Below, piece after piece: positions 32,543-41,739 of a DNA stretch of 64,000 nucleotides. The position numbers were made by a program, and so were the translations under genes. The stretch is from Methanocella_A sp049676595 (lineage in GTDB: Archaea; Halobacteriota; Methanocellia; Methanocellales; Methanocellaceae), in contig NZ_CP187259.1 of NCBI RefSeq assembly GCF_049676595.1, positions 2,232,001-2,296,000 on the forward strand. The letters are read 5' to 3'. Within the stretch, counting starts at the first letter, position 1; each line of letters starts with the position of its first letter. The notes below the pieces were generated by a model. That model searched no databases and was not told where the DNA came from. It saw only the letters and a list, made by a program, of their open reading frames with translations.

Positions 32543-34054
32543 TTATACTTTAAAGCCTTTTAACAGAGCCCTCAGGAGCAGCAGGACAGGGATAATCTCG
32601 AGCCGGCCAAGCCACATGTTAATCATCAGCAGAACTTTACCGATGCTGCTCATCGCCGGGTTGATCAGGTCGTTCTGAATGCCGACGTTACCCTGGGCAG
32701 AGCAGACTGAGAAGATGATCTGGCAGAGATCGTATTTCGCCGGGTCAACTAAGTGAGACAGGATCATCACGCTGATCAGAATGGCGATCAGGTAAAGGAA
32801 CAAGATTAGTGCCGACTCGGACAGCTCCTTGGTGATCACGTCATCCTCGAGCCGCTTGTTGCCGATCTTGATCGTGACGATCGCGTTTCTCGGCAGCAGG
32901 GTCCGCTTCAGCCACAGCCTGAACTGCGTATACAGGAACATAGCCCGGGCCACTTTGAGGCCGCCGGTTGTGGAACCGGCACAGCCGCCGATGATGGCTG
33001 CGATAGACATGATCAGGAGGGACGTGTAAGACCAGCCGGTCAGGTTTGACGTTTGCAGGCCGCCGGTCGTCAGGCAGGATACGAAGAGATATACACTGTG
33101 CCTGAAGGTGCCCATCAAATTGCCGAAATGCAGGAAATTTTCCGCCGTCACAAGCACTGCCCCAATAAAGAGGATAAAGAAGTATGCCTTTACTTCCGAA
33201 TCGAAGTTTAAGACACTTTTCGGGTCTTTTATGATTTTAAAGATGAAGATGAAAGGCAGAGCGCCGATGATCATCAAAACCATCGTCACGATCTCGATCG
33301 GGAAACTGTTGTAGTGGGCGATGCCGTCCGAATAGATGGAGAAGCCACCCGTGCCGATAGCGGTCATGCTGTGGTTGATCGAGTCCCAGATAGGCATCCC
33401 CGCAAACAGCAGCAGGATAACGCCGGCGACGGTGAGGATTAGGTACAGGAACCAGATCATCTTTAAGGTTGACTGGATGCTCGGCATGATACGGTCTTTT
33501 CTAGTCTCGGACCTGTACATCAGATAGGTGCTTGTACCAGGGCGGATGAGGATGGTCACCATGAGCAGAATGACGCCGATGCCGCCGATCCACTCCATAA
33601 TGCTCCGGTAAAGCTGGATCGTGTGAGAAGAGTTTTCCGGGTAAGATATCATGGTCATGCCGGTGCAGGTCCAGCCGGAAACCGATTCGAAAACTGCGTC
33701 GACCAGCGGCATCTGCTCAACCATCAGGAAGGGGAAAACACTGACTGCGGGCACCGCAAGGTAAGCAATGGCTGCCACCAGCATGGCGTGCCGGAGCTCC
33801 AGCTCCTCGGCGTGCGGGAAGAGGATCTTCAAGACAAGCGCGAGGCCTCCGCTAAGTACGAGTGTAACGATGAACCCCGGCGCCGCATAGGCCTCGTTGA
33901 GGACCAGGCAGACGACAATCATAAGGGCCATCACGGCCGCCGTGATGGCGAAGAGCCCCGTCAGGTTGCTCAGGATGATACGGAGGTGCTTATGTGACTC
34001 CAGCTTATTTCCCGAGCGTTCCCACTGAGAATAAATGGAAGATACGATCGACAA
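32543..34054 (-). CDS. trkH: TrkH potassium transporter membrane subunit 2
   Basis: A 503-residue TrkH, paralogue of the gene at 30803, with pore segments FESVSGWTCTGMTMI, SMTAIGTGGFSIYS, LTTGGLQTSN and CSAQGNVGIQNDL. It starts at TTG 34054 after GAGGAG, inside the last 50 bases of trkA, so trkA and this copy are translationally coupled. The two TrkH proteins match closely over their length, most in the pore loops. They probably share the single TrkA encoded here and may differ in affinity or control. Confidence 0.93.
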   Translation of the reverse strand: MSIVSSIYSQWERSGNKLESHKHLRIILSNLTGLFAITAAVMALMIVVCLVLNEAYAAPGFIVTLVLSGGLALVLKILFPHAEELELRHAMLVAAIAYLAVPAVSVFPFLMVEQMPLVDAVFESVSGWTCTGMTMISYPENSSHTIQLYRSIMEWIGGIGVILLMVTILIRPGTSTYLMYRSETRKDRIMPSIQSTLKMIWFLYLILTVAGVILLLFAGMPIWDSINHSMTAIGTGGFSIYSDGIAHYNSFPIEIVTMVLMIIGALPFIFIFKIIKDPKSVLNFDSEVKAYFFILFIGAVLVTAENFLHFGNLMGTFRHSVYLFVSCLTTGGLQTSNLTGWSYTSLLIMSIAAIIGGCAGSTTGGLKVARAMFLYTQFRLWLKRTLLPRNAIVTIKIGNKRLEDDVITKELSESALILFLYLIAILISVMILSHLVDPAKYDLCQIIFSVCSAQGNVGIQNDLINPAMSSIGKVLLMINMWLGRLEIIPVLLLLRALLKGFKV

Positions 34055-34676
34055 GGTTTCTCCTCACGAACACATACACCGAATCGCCCTCAGTGATCAT
34101 AGTGCCACCCTCGGGGATAATGACATCATCTCCCCGCTCGATGGCGATGACAAGAACGTTTGGCGGCAAGCCGAGGTCTTTGATGGCTTTTCCGGCAGCG
34201 TGAGATTTTTCTTTGATGATGATCTCGAGAATCTCTGCCTTACCGCCGGCCAGGCTCACGAAATCGTTGATCGTCGGACGGAGCATCGTGTTATAGATAT
34301 CTTCTGCCACGACGGCATCCGGATTCTTCTGAATAGTAATACCTATTCGCTTGAAAATATCGATGTGCTCGGGCTCATTGACGATAGTAGTCAGATGCTT
34401 GACGCCGCGCTCCTTCGCCTGCATCATCACCATCAGGTTCACCGCATCGCTACCGGTCGTACAGATAACACTATCAGCCTCGCCGATACCCGCCTCTTCA
34501 AGAATAGAGGCAGAAGTAGCATCTCCCGGGATACTGATCAAGTCAAACTTAGCCGCGATATCCTTGCAGCGCTCATGATCTACATCGATGACCACTACAT
34601 TATGTTTTTCTGTCACTGCAATTCGGGCAAGGTTCTGACCAATCCCACCAAGGCCCACAATGATGATATACAACAC
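34005..34676 (-). CDS. trkA: TrkA potassium uptake regulatory subunit
   Basis: A 223-residue RCK protein. The N-terminal Rossmann fold IIIVGLGGIGQNLARIA binds NAD(H)/ATP-type ligands, with the acidic VVIDVDHERC at the second strand end. The C-terminal RCK_C half ends DSVYVFVRRNLVDRIFHLF. It gates TrkH. Single-RCK length is normal for archaea (E. coli TrkA is doubled). GTG 34676 follows GGTGTGAG. A small hairpin CGTAAA/TTTACG (34687-34703) lies in the leader, and a TATA-like TTTATAGG lies near 34722-34727. The 3' end overlaps trkH2 by 50 bases. Confidence 0.93.
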   Translation of the reverse strand: MLYIIIVGLGGIGQNLARIAVTEKHNVVVIDVDHERCKDIAAKFDLISIPGDATSASILEEAGIGEADSVICTTGSDAVNLMVMMQAKERGVKHLTTIVNEPEHIDIFKRIGITIQKNPDAVVAEDIYNTMLRPTINDFVSLAGGKAEILEIIIKEKSHAAGKAIKDLGLPPNVLVIAIERGDDVIIPEGGTMITEGDSVYVFVRRNLVDRIFHLFSVGTLGK

Positions 34677-34879
34677 TCACACCAACCGTAAACGGCTTTT
34701 ACGTAATAGCAGCATTAACCTATAAATACTCTGGGGCAGAAGAGATAATAGTCATATAAAAAGATGGCGGTAGCAAGCAAAAGTGCGCTGTTTTCAAATG
34801 CTATTACGGCTCCGCCATGACGCCAGGTCTAGAATACTCCTACAGATCAATAATAGACCGGTTCCGTCCGAGATTCTGG

Positions 34880-36361
34880 CTATTGCCGGGTCAGGCCGAA
34901 TATTGGGCATATCTGATCCCGCTGCCGCTTATTAGCCAGCACGGTGATGACATCGTTGACCTCCAGAACCGTGTTTCCGCGGGGTATGATGACTTCATTG
35001 CCCCTTTTCACAGTAGTGATAAGGACGCCATCAGGCAGGTCGAGGTCCATGACAGCTTTGCCTGCAGCCGCAGAGTCTTCGAGGATATCGATCTCGAGAA
35101 ATTCGCTGTTCATGTCTCCGACGTGAACCTGCTCCCGGGCGCAGGCGAGGACAGCTACGTCAGGCTCTTCGAGTTTAAGCAGCCTCGCTATGTACGGTAT
35201 GCTCGCACCTTGCAGGAGCACGGATACGACTACGATGAAGAACACCAGGTTGAAAATGGTGTGGCCATTATCGATTCCGGCGATCAGGGGGAACGTGGCA
35301 AGGATAATTGGCACGGAGCCCCGCAGCCCTACCCAGGATATTAACAGCTTCTCTTTGAAGCCGAACTTCGACAGGATCATGGTCAGGAAGACACTGACAG
35401 GCCGGGCTATGAGCATCAGGAACAGCGAGATGATGATACCCGCCGGCAGGATTGGGATCAGCTGTGCCGGGAAAACTAACAAACCCATAGTGAGGAACAT
35501 GACGATCTGCATGATCCAGGCCAGGCCGTCGTGGAAATACCTGAGGCTGGTCTTGTGGATGAACTTGCTGTTACCGTAGATCAGCCCGAGAAGGTATACC
35601 GCCAGGATACCGCTTCCGCCGAGCAGCGCTGTTAATCCGTAGGTGAGCAGGACAGTGGAGACGGTGAAGGCCGGGTAGAGGCCTTCGTACTCCAGCCTCA
35701 GCCGGTTGATCAGCCCAAGGCTGACCCTGGCCATTCCGTATCCAACAAAAGCGCCGATGATCAGCTGGCTGAAAAAGATCGGGATCACGTTGATTAGCGA
35801 AGACTGTGGGGTTGCGATGAGGTAGATGATGCTGATGGTCAAGAAAACAGCCATAGGGTCGTTGCTGCCCGACTCGAGCTCGAGCAAAGGCTTCAGCCGG
35901 CCCTTCAGCGAAACTTTCTTAGACCTGAGAACGGCGAACACAGCCGCCGCATCTGTCGAAGATACGATGGCGCCCAGGAGGAGTCCGTATAGTAGTGGCA
36001 GCTTCAGCACGTATGCTGCAAAGATGCCCAGGATTATGGCGGTCAGGAGTACTCCCAGAGTAGCTAGCAGGGCCCCGTCTTCGATGACAGACCGCACGTT
36101 CTTCCATTTAGTGCTTATCCCGCCGTCGAAAAGGATAAATGCCAGCGCCACGATGCCGATAGACTGGGCCAGCCACGCATCATCGAAATAGATGAGGTTC
36201 AGCCCGTCCGAGCCTGCAACTATGCCAATCAGCAGGAAAAGCAATAGCACAGGTACCCCGAGCTTCTCCGAGGTCTTGCTCGCCAGGATACCCAGGAGCA
36301 GGAGAATTGCAGCGCCGAACAGGATAGTTTCAATCGCCAGCATCAGAGTAGCCCCAATCAT
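34880..36361 (-). CDS. NhaP/CvrA-type K+(Na+)/H+ antiporter with C-terminal RCK domain
   Basis: A 493-residue CPA1 antiporter. The membrane part spans about residues 8-390, with PVLLLFLLIGIVAGSDGL, LFDGGISTKW, SSTDAAAVFAVLR (ion-site aspartates) and LELESGSNDPMAVFL. After residue 400 comes an RCK_C-like domain: EFLEIDILEDSAAAGKAVMDLDLPDGVLITTVKRG. This layout matches COG3263 (CvrA) potassium/proton antiporters, where the C-terminal domain senses a ligand. A TATA-like site near 36385 lies close to ATG 36361, so the mRNA is near leaderless; ATG 36343 is an alternative. Confidence 0.9.
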   Translation of the reverse strand: MIGATLMLAIETILFGAAILLLLGILASKTSEKLGVPVLLLFLLIGIVAGSDGLNLIYFDDAWLAQSIGIVALAFILFDGGISTKWKNVRSVIEDGALLATLGVLLTAIILGIFAAYVLKLPLLYGLLLGAIVSSTDAAAVFAVLRSKKVSLKGRLKPLLELESGSNDPMAVFLTISIIYLIATPQSSLINVIPIFFSQLIIGAFVGYGMARVSLGLINRLRLEYEGLYPAFTVSTVLLTYGLTALLGGSGILAVYLLGLIYGNSKFIHKTSLRYFHDGLAWIMQIVMFLTMGLLVFPAQLIPILPAGIIISLFLMLIARPVSVFLTMILSKFGFKEKLLISWVGLRGSVPIILATFPLIAGIDNGHTIFNLVFFIVVVSVLLQGASIPYIARLLKLEEPDVAVLACAREQVHVGDMNSEFLEIDILEDSAAAGKAVMDLDLPDGVLITTVKRGNEVIIPRGNTVLEVNDVITVLANKRQRDQICPIFGLTRQ

Positions 36362-36494
36362 TAGTAAGATAGGTCTGGCGATATATTTGCGTTTTAGACG
36401 GAGAGCACGGACAAAAGATGACTACCGGGATGCAAATTACCAGAGTACCTCAGTGCAGATAGCCAAAATTCGGCAGGCAGGACAAGAAAATAAA

Positions 36495-38522
36495 CTACTG
36501 TTTTGGCGGTACCTGCAGCTCGCTACTAACCCTGGCACTTTCGGAGCTTTGTTCGCTGAATAAGCCGGTCGCTCCTGCCAGCCGGTCATGGCTGCCGAAC
36601 AGGAATACTGTGTCGCCGTCGAGCAGAGTTGTATCAGCGCCCGGATTGTAAATTGTTTCCAGGCCCCTCTGGATCAATACTATCGTTACACCGTATTTTT
36701 TCCTGAGTTCGATATCCTTGATGCTCTGATTGCAGACGGGTGTGTCCGCTTTGATCACTATGGTGGAAATCTCAACCTCAGGCACGTTCGTGCCAAGATC
36801 TTCCAGCGTATAAGTCTTAGACTTGTTCCTGAACATCTCGTAGTTCTCGGATCTGACATCGGTGGTCAGCCGGTCGATGTCCGACTTCGGCACGAGGTAC
36901 TTCTTCAGGACCCGGGCGAAGATCTCGACCGAAGTCTCGAATTCTTCGGGTATGACTTCGTTCGCCCCAAGCTCGTAGAGAGACTTCATCTCTTTAAGGT
37001 ACCTGGTCCGGACGATGATGTGAAGTCTCGGGTTCTTACTCCGCAGGACGTGGACAATCCTCCGGGTGGCAATGGAATCGGATATAGCGATAACTGCGGT
37101 TCTGGCTTCGGCCACCCGGGCGTGTTCGAGGACCATATCGTTGGTTGCGTCACCATAGAAGATCAGCTCGCCCTTGGCTTTTTCCACGACCACGGTATCG
37201 GGGTTCATTTCGATGATGACATAAGGTATCCGGGATGCCCTGGCCGCCCGGGACAGGTTTCTGCCGTTAAGGCCGTAACCTATGATGACCAGGTGGTCCT
37301 TCATGGTGAACGCTTCTTCCTTAACCGGGCAGTTGTTCGCCTTTAGCCGGGTAGGCAAAGGCAAGCTGCAGATAAAGTCCGAAGTCTTCGGGGAGAGGTT
37401 CAAAATGAATGGCGTGGCACCCATCGTCAGGATCGATGCAGCCAGGAAGAACTGATACTGGTCTGCGGTAAGCAAGCCGCTGTCGGCGCCGATCTTGGAC
37501 AGGATGAACGAAAATTCACCCACCTGCGACAGCGCCAGTCCTACGATGACGATAGTCCGCATCGGGTATCCCAGGGCCAGTGTAGCCGCGCCCCCCATCA
37601 GTGCTTTGATCAGGATAATACCGATGACAGCGGCGACGATAATGGCAGGATGGCTGAGGAAGAAGCTGATGTCCAGCATCATGCCGATAGATACGAAAAA
37701 GATGCTGGTAAACACGTACCTGAAGGGGAGTATACCTCCGAGCGCCTGGTGGCTGAACTGAGATTCGGAAATGATCAGCCCCGCCAGGAAAGCGCCCAGC
37801 GCCAGCGACAGGCCGATGCTCTGGGTCAGCCACGCCATGGCGAGACAAAGCACGACGACGCTGAGCAGGAAAAGTTCCTGGCTCCTCGTCTGCGCCACTC
37901 TCTGGAGGACTTTAGGCACGATCCACACGGTACATACGATGACCAGGAAGATGACGGCGACCACTTCGATCATCATCAAGGGTATCGTACTCAGAATATC
38001 CCCCGACTTTCCAGTCAGCAATGGGATTAGCAGCATCATGGGCACAGCGACTATGTCCTGGAAGATCAGGATACCGAGAATGATCCGGCCGTGCGGAGTC
38101 TCGAGCTCATCCCGGTCCTGCAGTAGCCTGAGCACGATAGCGGTGCTGCTGAGCGAGATGAGGAAACCTATCAGGACGGACGTATTGAAAGAGAGGCCAA
38201 GCATACTGGCGACGACAAACGACACCAGAAACGTGAAGAGCACCTGCGCCACTCCGCCGATGAGCAGCTCCTTTTTAAGCTCGATCAGCTTCTTGAAGGA
38301 GAACTCCATGCCGATAGTGAACAACAGCAGGACTACACCGATCTCTGCGAAGTAATCGATGTCGTGGGTATTGCTGATGATGCCGAACACGTGGGGCCCG
38401 GCCAGGACGCCCGTCACCAGAAAGCCGATGATCTCAGGGATTTTAAACCGGTAGCAGATCAAGAGCACTAAGATCGAGAAGGCAAGTAAAATGCTGATGC
38501 TGCCCAGGAATGAAAAATCCAT
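36495..38522 (-). CDS. KefB/C-type cation:proton antiporter with RCK_N and RCK_C
   Basis: A 675-residue CPA2 protein in three parts. The antiporter membrane domain spans about residues 1-385 (EIIGFLVTGVLAGPHVFG, LLLFTIGMEFS, LGAFLAGLIISES). The Rossmann RCK_N domain begins LVIIGYGLNGRNLSRAAR near residue 415. The RCK_C domain near 575-655 ends GDTVFLFGSHDRLAG. It resembles glutathione-gated KefB/KefC, but methanogens lack glutathione, so the gating ligand must differ. A TATA box TTTTATATGA lies near 38575. It closes the cation island. The C-terminal 20 residues are variable. Confidence 0.92.
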   Translation of the reverse strand: MDFSFLGSISILLAFSILVLLICYRFKIPEIIGFLVTGVLAGPHVFGIISNTHDIDYFAEIGVVLLLFTIGMEFSFKKLIELKKELLIGGVAQVLFTFLVSFVVASMLGLSFNTSVLIGFLISLSSTAIVLRLLQDRDELETPHGRIILGILIFQDIVAVPMMLLIPLLTGKSGDILSTIPLMMIEVVAVIFLVIVCTVWIVPKVLQRVAQTRSQELFLLSVVVLCLAMAWLTQSIGLSLALGAFLAGLIISESQFSHQALGGILPFRYVFTSIFFVSIGMMLDISFFLSHPAIIVAAVIGIILIKALMGGAATLALGYPMRTIVIVGLALSQVGEFSFILSKIGADSGLLTADQYQFFLAASILTMGATPFILNLSPKTSDFICSLPLPTRLKANNCPVKEEAFTMKDHLVIIGYGLNGRNLSRAARASRIPYVIIEMNPDTVVVEKAKGELIFYGDATNDMVLEHARVAEARTAVIAISDSIATRRIVHVLRSKNPRLHIIVRTRYLKEMKSLYELGANEVIPEEFETSVEIFARVLKKYLVPKSDIDRLTTDVRSENYEMFRNKSKTYTLEDLGTNVPEVEISTIVIKADTPVCNQSIKDIELRKKYGVTIVLIQRGLETIYNPGADTTLLDGDTVFLFGSHDRLAGATGLFSEQSSESARVSSELQVPPKQ

Positions 38523-38616
38523 CTGTATACCCCTGCTACTCCCTGATTAAGCTAAATACAACACCGTGTGATCATATAAAACGGTATCGTTTTTATCCTG
38601 CCAGCTGATTTCTGCC

Positions 38617-38814
38617 CTATTTGTGAGAAATCGTAGCCATGACAATCAAAAGAAAAATTACGCCTGCCAGAGCCAGGAAGAACCATTTGAACACGCTGAC
38701 AAAACCCAGCCCCTGCACTTTAGACAGGTACTCGCTGGCCACAAACAGAGCAAGACAAATAAGTATGCCAATAATCCCTTTGTAGTGAAACTGGTCGATG
38801 TCAAATCCTGCCAT
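38617..38814 (-). CDS. small two-helix membrane protein
   Basis: A 65-residue protein starting at ATG 38814 after GGAAGGA. Two hydrophobic stretches (GIIGILICLALFVASEYL and FKWFFLALAGVIFLLIVMA) fill most of it. No family recognised. A longer frame to 38859 exists, but the ribosome site favours the short form. Its place beside the KefB-type gene, same strand, could mean an accessory subunit; nothing in the sequence proves it. Confidence 0.6.
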   Translation of the reverse strand: MAGFDIDQFHYKGIIGILICLALFVASEYLSKVQGLGFVSVFKWFFLALAGVIFLLIVMATISHK

Positions 38815-38896
38815 AAATCCTTCCGGCCTGACTATTGACAGAGAAAGAAAAACTGGCATTCGCCGGCTTTCCCTGCAGCATGAAGCTTAAATAATA

Positions 38897-39127
38897 CTAA
38901 AGCTCAGCGCCAATGATGGTCTTAGTGGAGGTGACCCCTTCGATCTCCCTGACCGTATCGACCGCCTTGTTGATGTCAGTGAGGCCGTTTACATCGATGA
39001 TCGCGATGAAATCGTACTCGCCGAACACGTGGAAGACTTCCCGGACGCCGTCGATTTTAGTCAAATCGTTGTAGACAGAGCGCTCCTCGCCCGGCACCAC
39101 GTTGATCATGGTCACGCCTATTACCAT
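38897..39127 (-). CDS. stand-alone Lrp/AsnC ligand-binding (RAM) domain protein
   Basis: A 76-residue protein that is only the C-terminal effector domain of Lrp/AsnC regulators: VIGVTMINVVPGEERSVYNDL, then EYDFIAIIDVNGLTDINKAV and the end VTSTKTIIGAEL. There is no helix-turn-helix. Such proteins bind amino acids or join with full-length Lrp proteins. The start ATG 39127 lies 80 bases from repeat R2 copy A, which separates it from the pirin genes. Confidence 0.88.
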   Translation of the reverse strand: MVIGVTMINVVPGEERSVYNDLTKIDGVREVFHVFGEYDFIAIIDVNGLTDINKAVDTVREIEGVTSTKTIIGAEL

Positions 39128-39205
39128 TGTAACTTACACCGAAGAATAATGGGCACCACATTATATAAGCATTATCGACAGCAAGCCCACCCAAAACTAA
39201 CAATA

Positions 39206-39790
39206 ACCACGCCGGCATAGCCCCTTATCCCGACAACTGGAAAGCAGATGTTCTAACCACGGCGACCCGGAGACACGGAGACAACGCGGGAAACGATGGC
39301 AGGATGGTTATTTGAACCACGGCGGCACGGCGGCACGGAGACAACTCGTACCCGAATAGCAAGGCCCTCTTTTTTATTGATCCACGGCGGCACGGCGGAC
39401 TGACGGCACGGGGACAAATATGTTTTCCTTCCTTCATGTTATAGATCGAAAGTCAGGCTGAAACGATTGGATAGTAAGCATATGGTTAATGCTCTGTCTT
39501 GGTGTCGCCGTGGACTAAAAAAGGAGTTTACTTATACCGGTTCACCACTGTCTTGGTGTCGCCGTGCCGCCGTGGTTTTATTTACCACTGGCTCGTCGTG
39601 GATCGCCTTGTCTTTGTGTCGCCGTGCCGCCGTGGTTCAAATATTTGATCTACAGTTGCCAGGATAAAGAGCCGTGCCGCCGTGGTTCAAATATTTGATC
39701 TACAGTTGCCAGGATAAAGAGCCGTGCCGCCGTAGTTCAAACACCTGATTCCTCGTTGTCAGGATAAGGAGCAGTGTCGCCGTAGTTTAC
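39206..39790. repeat. long hairpin repeat, family R2 copy A
   Basis: An element of about 585 bases. The left half has units AACCACGGCGACCCGGAGAC and AACCACGGCGGCACGG; the right half has the complements, GTGTCGCCGTGCCGCCGTGG type, around a loop at 39420-39490. A 50-base unit is present once at the left (39206-39255) and three times at the right (39621-39770). The loop holds a core shared with copies B and C (39458-39500). No coding potential is evident. Confidence 0.85.
39621..39770. repeat. three 50-bp direct repeats inside R2 copy A
   Basis: 39621-39670 and 39671-39720 are identical 50-base units beginning GCCGTGCCGCCGTGGTTCAA and ending AGGATAAAGA. 39721-39770 is a diverged third copy, and a fourth begins at 39771. 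No spacers separate them. The identity of two copies shows recent duplication. Confidence 0.95.
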
Positions 39791-39804
39791 TACGCAGGAA
39801 AAAA

Positions 39805-40548
39805 TTAGCGCCGCTCTTCCCGCCGGACGGCTTTGCCGGGCATGTCGACCATCAGGATTTCAGCGTCGGCCATGGCTTCCAGGCGTATTAGCGGCTCCCC
39901 CTCGATCCTGGCTGCGGCGAAGGGTGGTATCTCCCGGCCGTTGAGGAGGACCGGCCCGCCTTCGATCATGTAGAAGTAAGCGTTGCGGGCTTTGAACTGG
40001 TAGAGCAGCGGGGTTTCCTTTTTCAGGTAAGCTGCAAAAACGGATACGTCCTGGTGTATCTTGAGCGAGCCCGGATGGTGGTTAGATACGATCGGATAAA
40101 ACCGGTTGGTGCGGGCTTCCCGCCCTACTTCCTTCATCGCCATACCAGGGGTTAAACCCATAGAGGAGGGGGGAAACCACATCTGGATGACCCGGGCAGG
40201 CATGTCCTTCCGCACGTTGATCTCCCGGTAGTGCAGCCCTTTACCCATGGTCACGACCTGCGCGTGGCCTTTTTTTAGCGTATTGTAGTTGCCGTCGTCA
40301 TCGTCGACAAACTGGTATTCTCCGGTAGCGCAGTAGGAGACCATCTCGAAGTCCCGGCGGAACTGGCCGGTATAGGCTGCGCCGGGCGACAGGAAATTAT
40401 CGTTAAAAGCTTTCAGCGGGCCGAAGCCCATCCGGTTCGGGTCGTAGTAGTTGTCAAAGGAATAGTGCCATTTACCGTTGAAAGACCCGTCGTCCACATG
40501 GGCACTGACCTGGTAGACGTCCTTCGCCAGCCTGACATTAATCGCCAC
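39805..40548 (-). CDS. pirin-family cupin protein, copy 1
   Basis: A 247-residue bicupin of the pirin type. The first cupin has YYDPNRMGFGPLKAFNDNFLSPG and, further on, the HYREINV metal region. Here GEYQFVDDDDGNYNTLKKG replaces the usual histidine-containing stretch (copy 2 has FRHADQRG), so metal binding may be altered. The second cupin contains HQDVSVFAAYL. Pirins are iron-dependent quercetinase-like or regulatory proteins; the role in archaea is unknown. Same strand as copy 2, 85 bases apart, so one operon is possible. Confidence 0.82.
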   Translation of the reverse strand: MAINVRLAKDVYQVSAHVDDGSFNGKWHYSFDNYYDPNRMGFGPLKAFNDNFLSPGAAYTGQFRRDFEMVSYCATGEYQFVDDDDGNYNTLKKGHAQVVTMGKGLHYREINVRKDMPARVIQMWFPPSSMGLTPGMAMKEVGREARTNRFYPIVSNHHPGSLKIHQDVSVFAAYLKKETPLLYQFKARNAYFYMIEGGPVLLNGREIPPFAAARIEGEPLIRLEAMADAEILMVDMPGKAVRREERR

Positions 40549-40633
40549 GACAACAACCTAAGGTAATAACACGCCTGCTTACATATAATTTATTCCCTGT
40601 GCCCGGCTTTGCCGGGCAAGTAATCAGGTACGG

Positions 40634-41365
40634 TTAAGCTAGTGGCCTGACGGCCACGGGAACATCGACGAGCAGTAACTCAGAATCTTTCTCAGCCGTA
40701 ACTACAACTGCCTCCGGCCCGACGATCTCTGCCGACGAACCGGCTGGCAATACATGCCCGGCTATAGTCACAGGCCCCCCGCTCAGGACGTAGAGATAAG
40801 CGCCCCGACCCTCATTCAGGTCGTAGGGAAGGCTTTTACCTGCCTGCAGGAAAGAAGAGAAGATTTCGGCATCCTGGTGAATCCGGAGCGCCCCTGGCCG
40901 ACGGTTGGAGACTAACGGAAACAGGCGATCGGTACGATCGGCCTTACCCGCGCTCTTCTGCTCCACAGACGGTTGCAGCATCGGCTCATCGGGCTTGAAC
41001 CACATCTGGATGAACCGCATGGGCTTATCCCAGCTCGCGTTGATCTCCGAGTGTACCATACCCGTCCCGACAGTCGTGTGCTGGACCCCGCCTGCCCGCA
41101 GGAGGCCGCCTTCGCCCCGCTGATCGGCGTGCCGGAAGATACCATCGACACAATAGGTCACTACCTCGATCTCTTTGTGGGGGTGAAGCGGCCACACGGC
41201 GCCCGGCGACAGCGTATCGTCGTTAAACACCCGCAGAGGCCCGAAACCCATGTGCTTCGGATCCTTGTAGCTCCCGAAGGTAAAGTGCCATTTGCCGGTA
41301 AAAGTACCGTTCTCGATCTGACCCCTCGCCTGGTAAATCTCGTGTGGCATCCTGACCATGATCAT
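40634..41365 (-). CDS. pirin-family cupin protein, copy 2
   Basis: A pirin of about 243 residues. The first-cupin metal site looks complete: LHPHKEIEVVTYCVDGIFRHADQRG provides the His-x-His and following glutamate/histidine ligands, and HSEINASWDKPMRFIQMWF follows. The second cupin has IHQDAEIFSSFLQAG. The N-terminus is taken at ATG 41365 (VRMPHEIYQARG region) rather than 41383. With copy 1 it shows a duplicated gene in which only this copy keeps the standard ligands. Substrate unknown. Confidence 0.85.
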   Translation of the reverse strand: MIMVRMPHEIYQARGQIENGTFTGKWHFTFGSYKDPKHMGFGPLRVFNDDTLSPGAVWPLHPHKEIEVVTYCVDGIFRHADQRGEGGLLRAGGVQHTTVGTGMVHSEINASWDKPMRFIQMWFKPDEPMLQPSVEQKSAGKADRTDRLFPLVSNRRPGALRIHQDAEIFSSFLQAGKSLPYDLNEGRGAYLYVLSGGPVTIAGHVLPAGSSAEIVGPEAVVVTAEKDSELLLVDVPVAVRPLA

Positions 41366-41473
41366 ACAAATTAACCATATCAATTATGTAATTACCATCT
41401 ATTGTGCTTTTCGGTGGCTTTAAGAAGTAAGGAATGGGGCTTAAAAATGCTGCTCAGGAGCCCGTGAACGTAC

Positions 41474-41641
41474 ACAAACGCTGCGCTGTGCCAGATCACT
41501 GATTTCGACAGATGGCACAGATTACACAGATACGACTTGATCAGCAATTGATAGTCATCCTCGCATTTTGATCTCAATCGTACTCTGTGTAATCTGTGGC
41601 ATCTGTCGCAATCTGTGTTTCTGGCACAGCGCAGCGTTCGT
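41474..41641. repeat. long hairpin repeat, family R1 copy C
   Basis: The left arm (41474-41531) starts ACAAACGCTGCGCTGTGCCAG. The right arm (about 41583-41641) is its near complement, ending CTGGCACAGCGCAGCGTTCGT. The loop is about 50 bases with no likeness to copies A and B. It lies between the pirin promoter and proS. Confidence 0.85.
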
Positions 41642-41739
41642 CTTGCTATCTCCCGCCAGCATTAGCAGCAGGGAAGTTTGTTCACGGTAAACTATAATAT
41701 TAGAAAGCCTATTATGGCTGATAGTGCGAGGATGAATGC

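Noticed and set aside
39621..39790. Possible CRISPR array
   Set aside because: The 50-base units are contiguous with no unique spacers, lie in one arm of a palindrome, and no cas genes are near.
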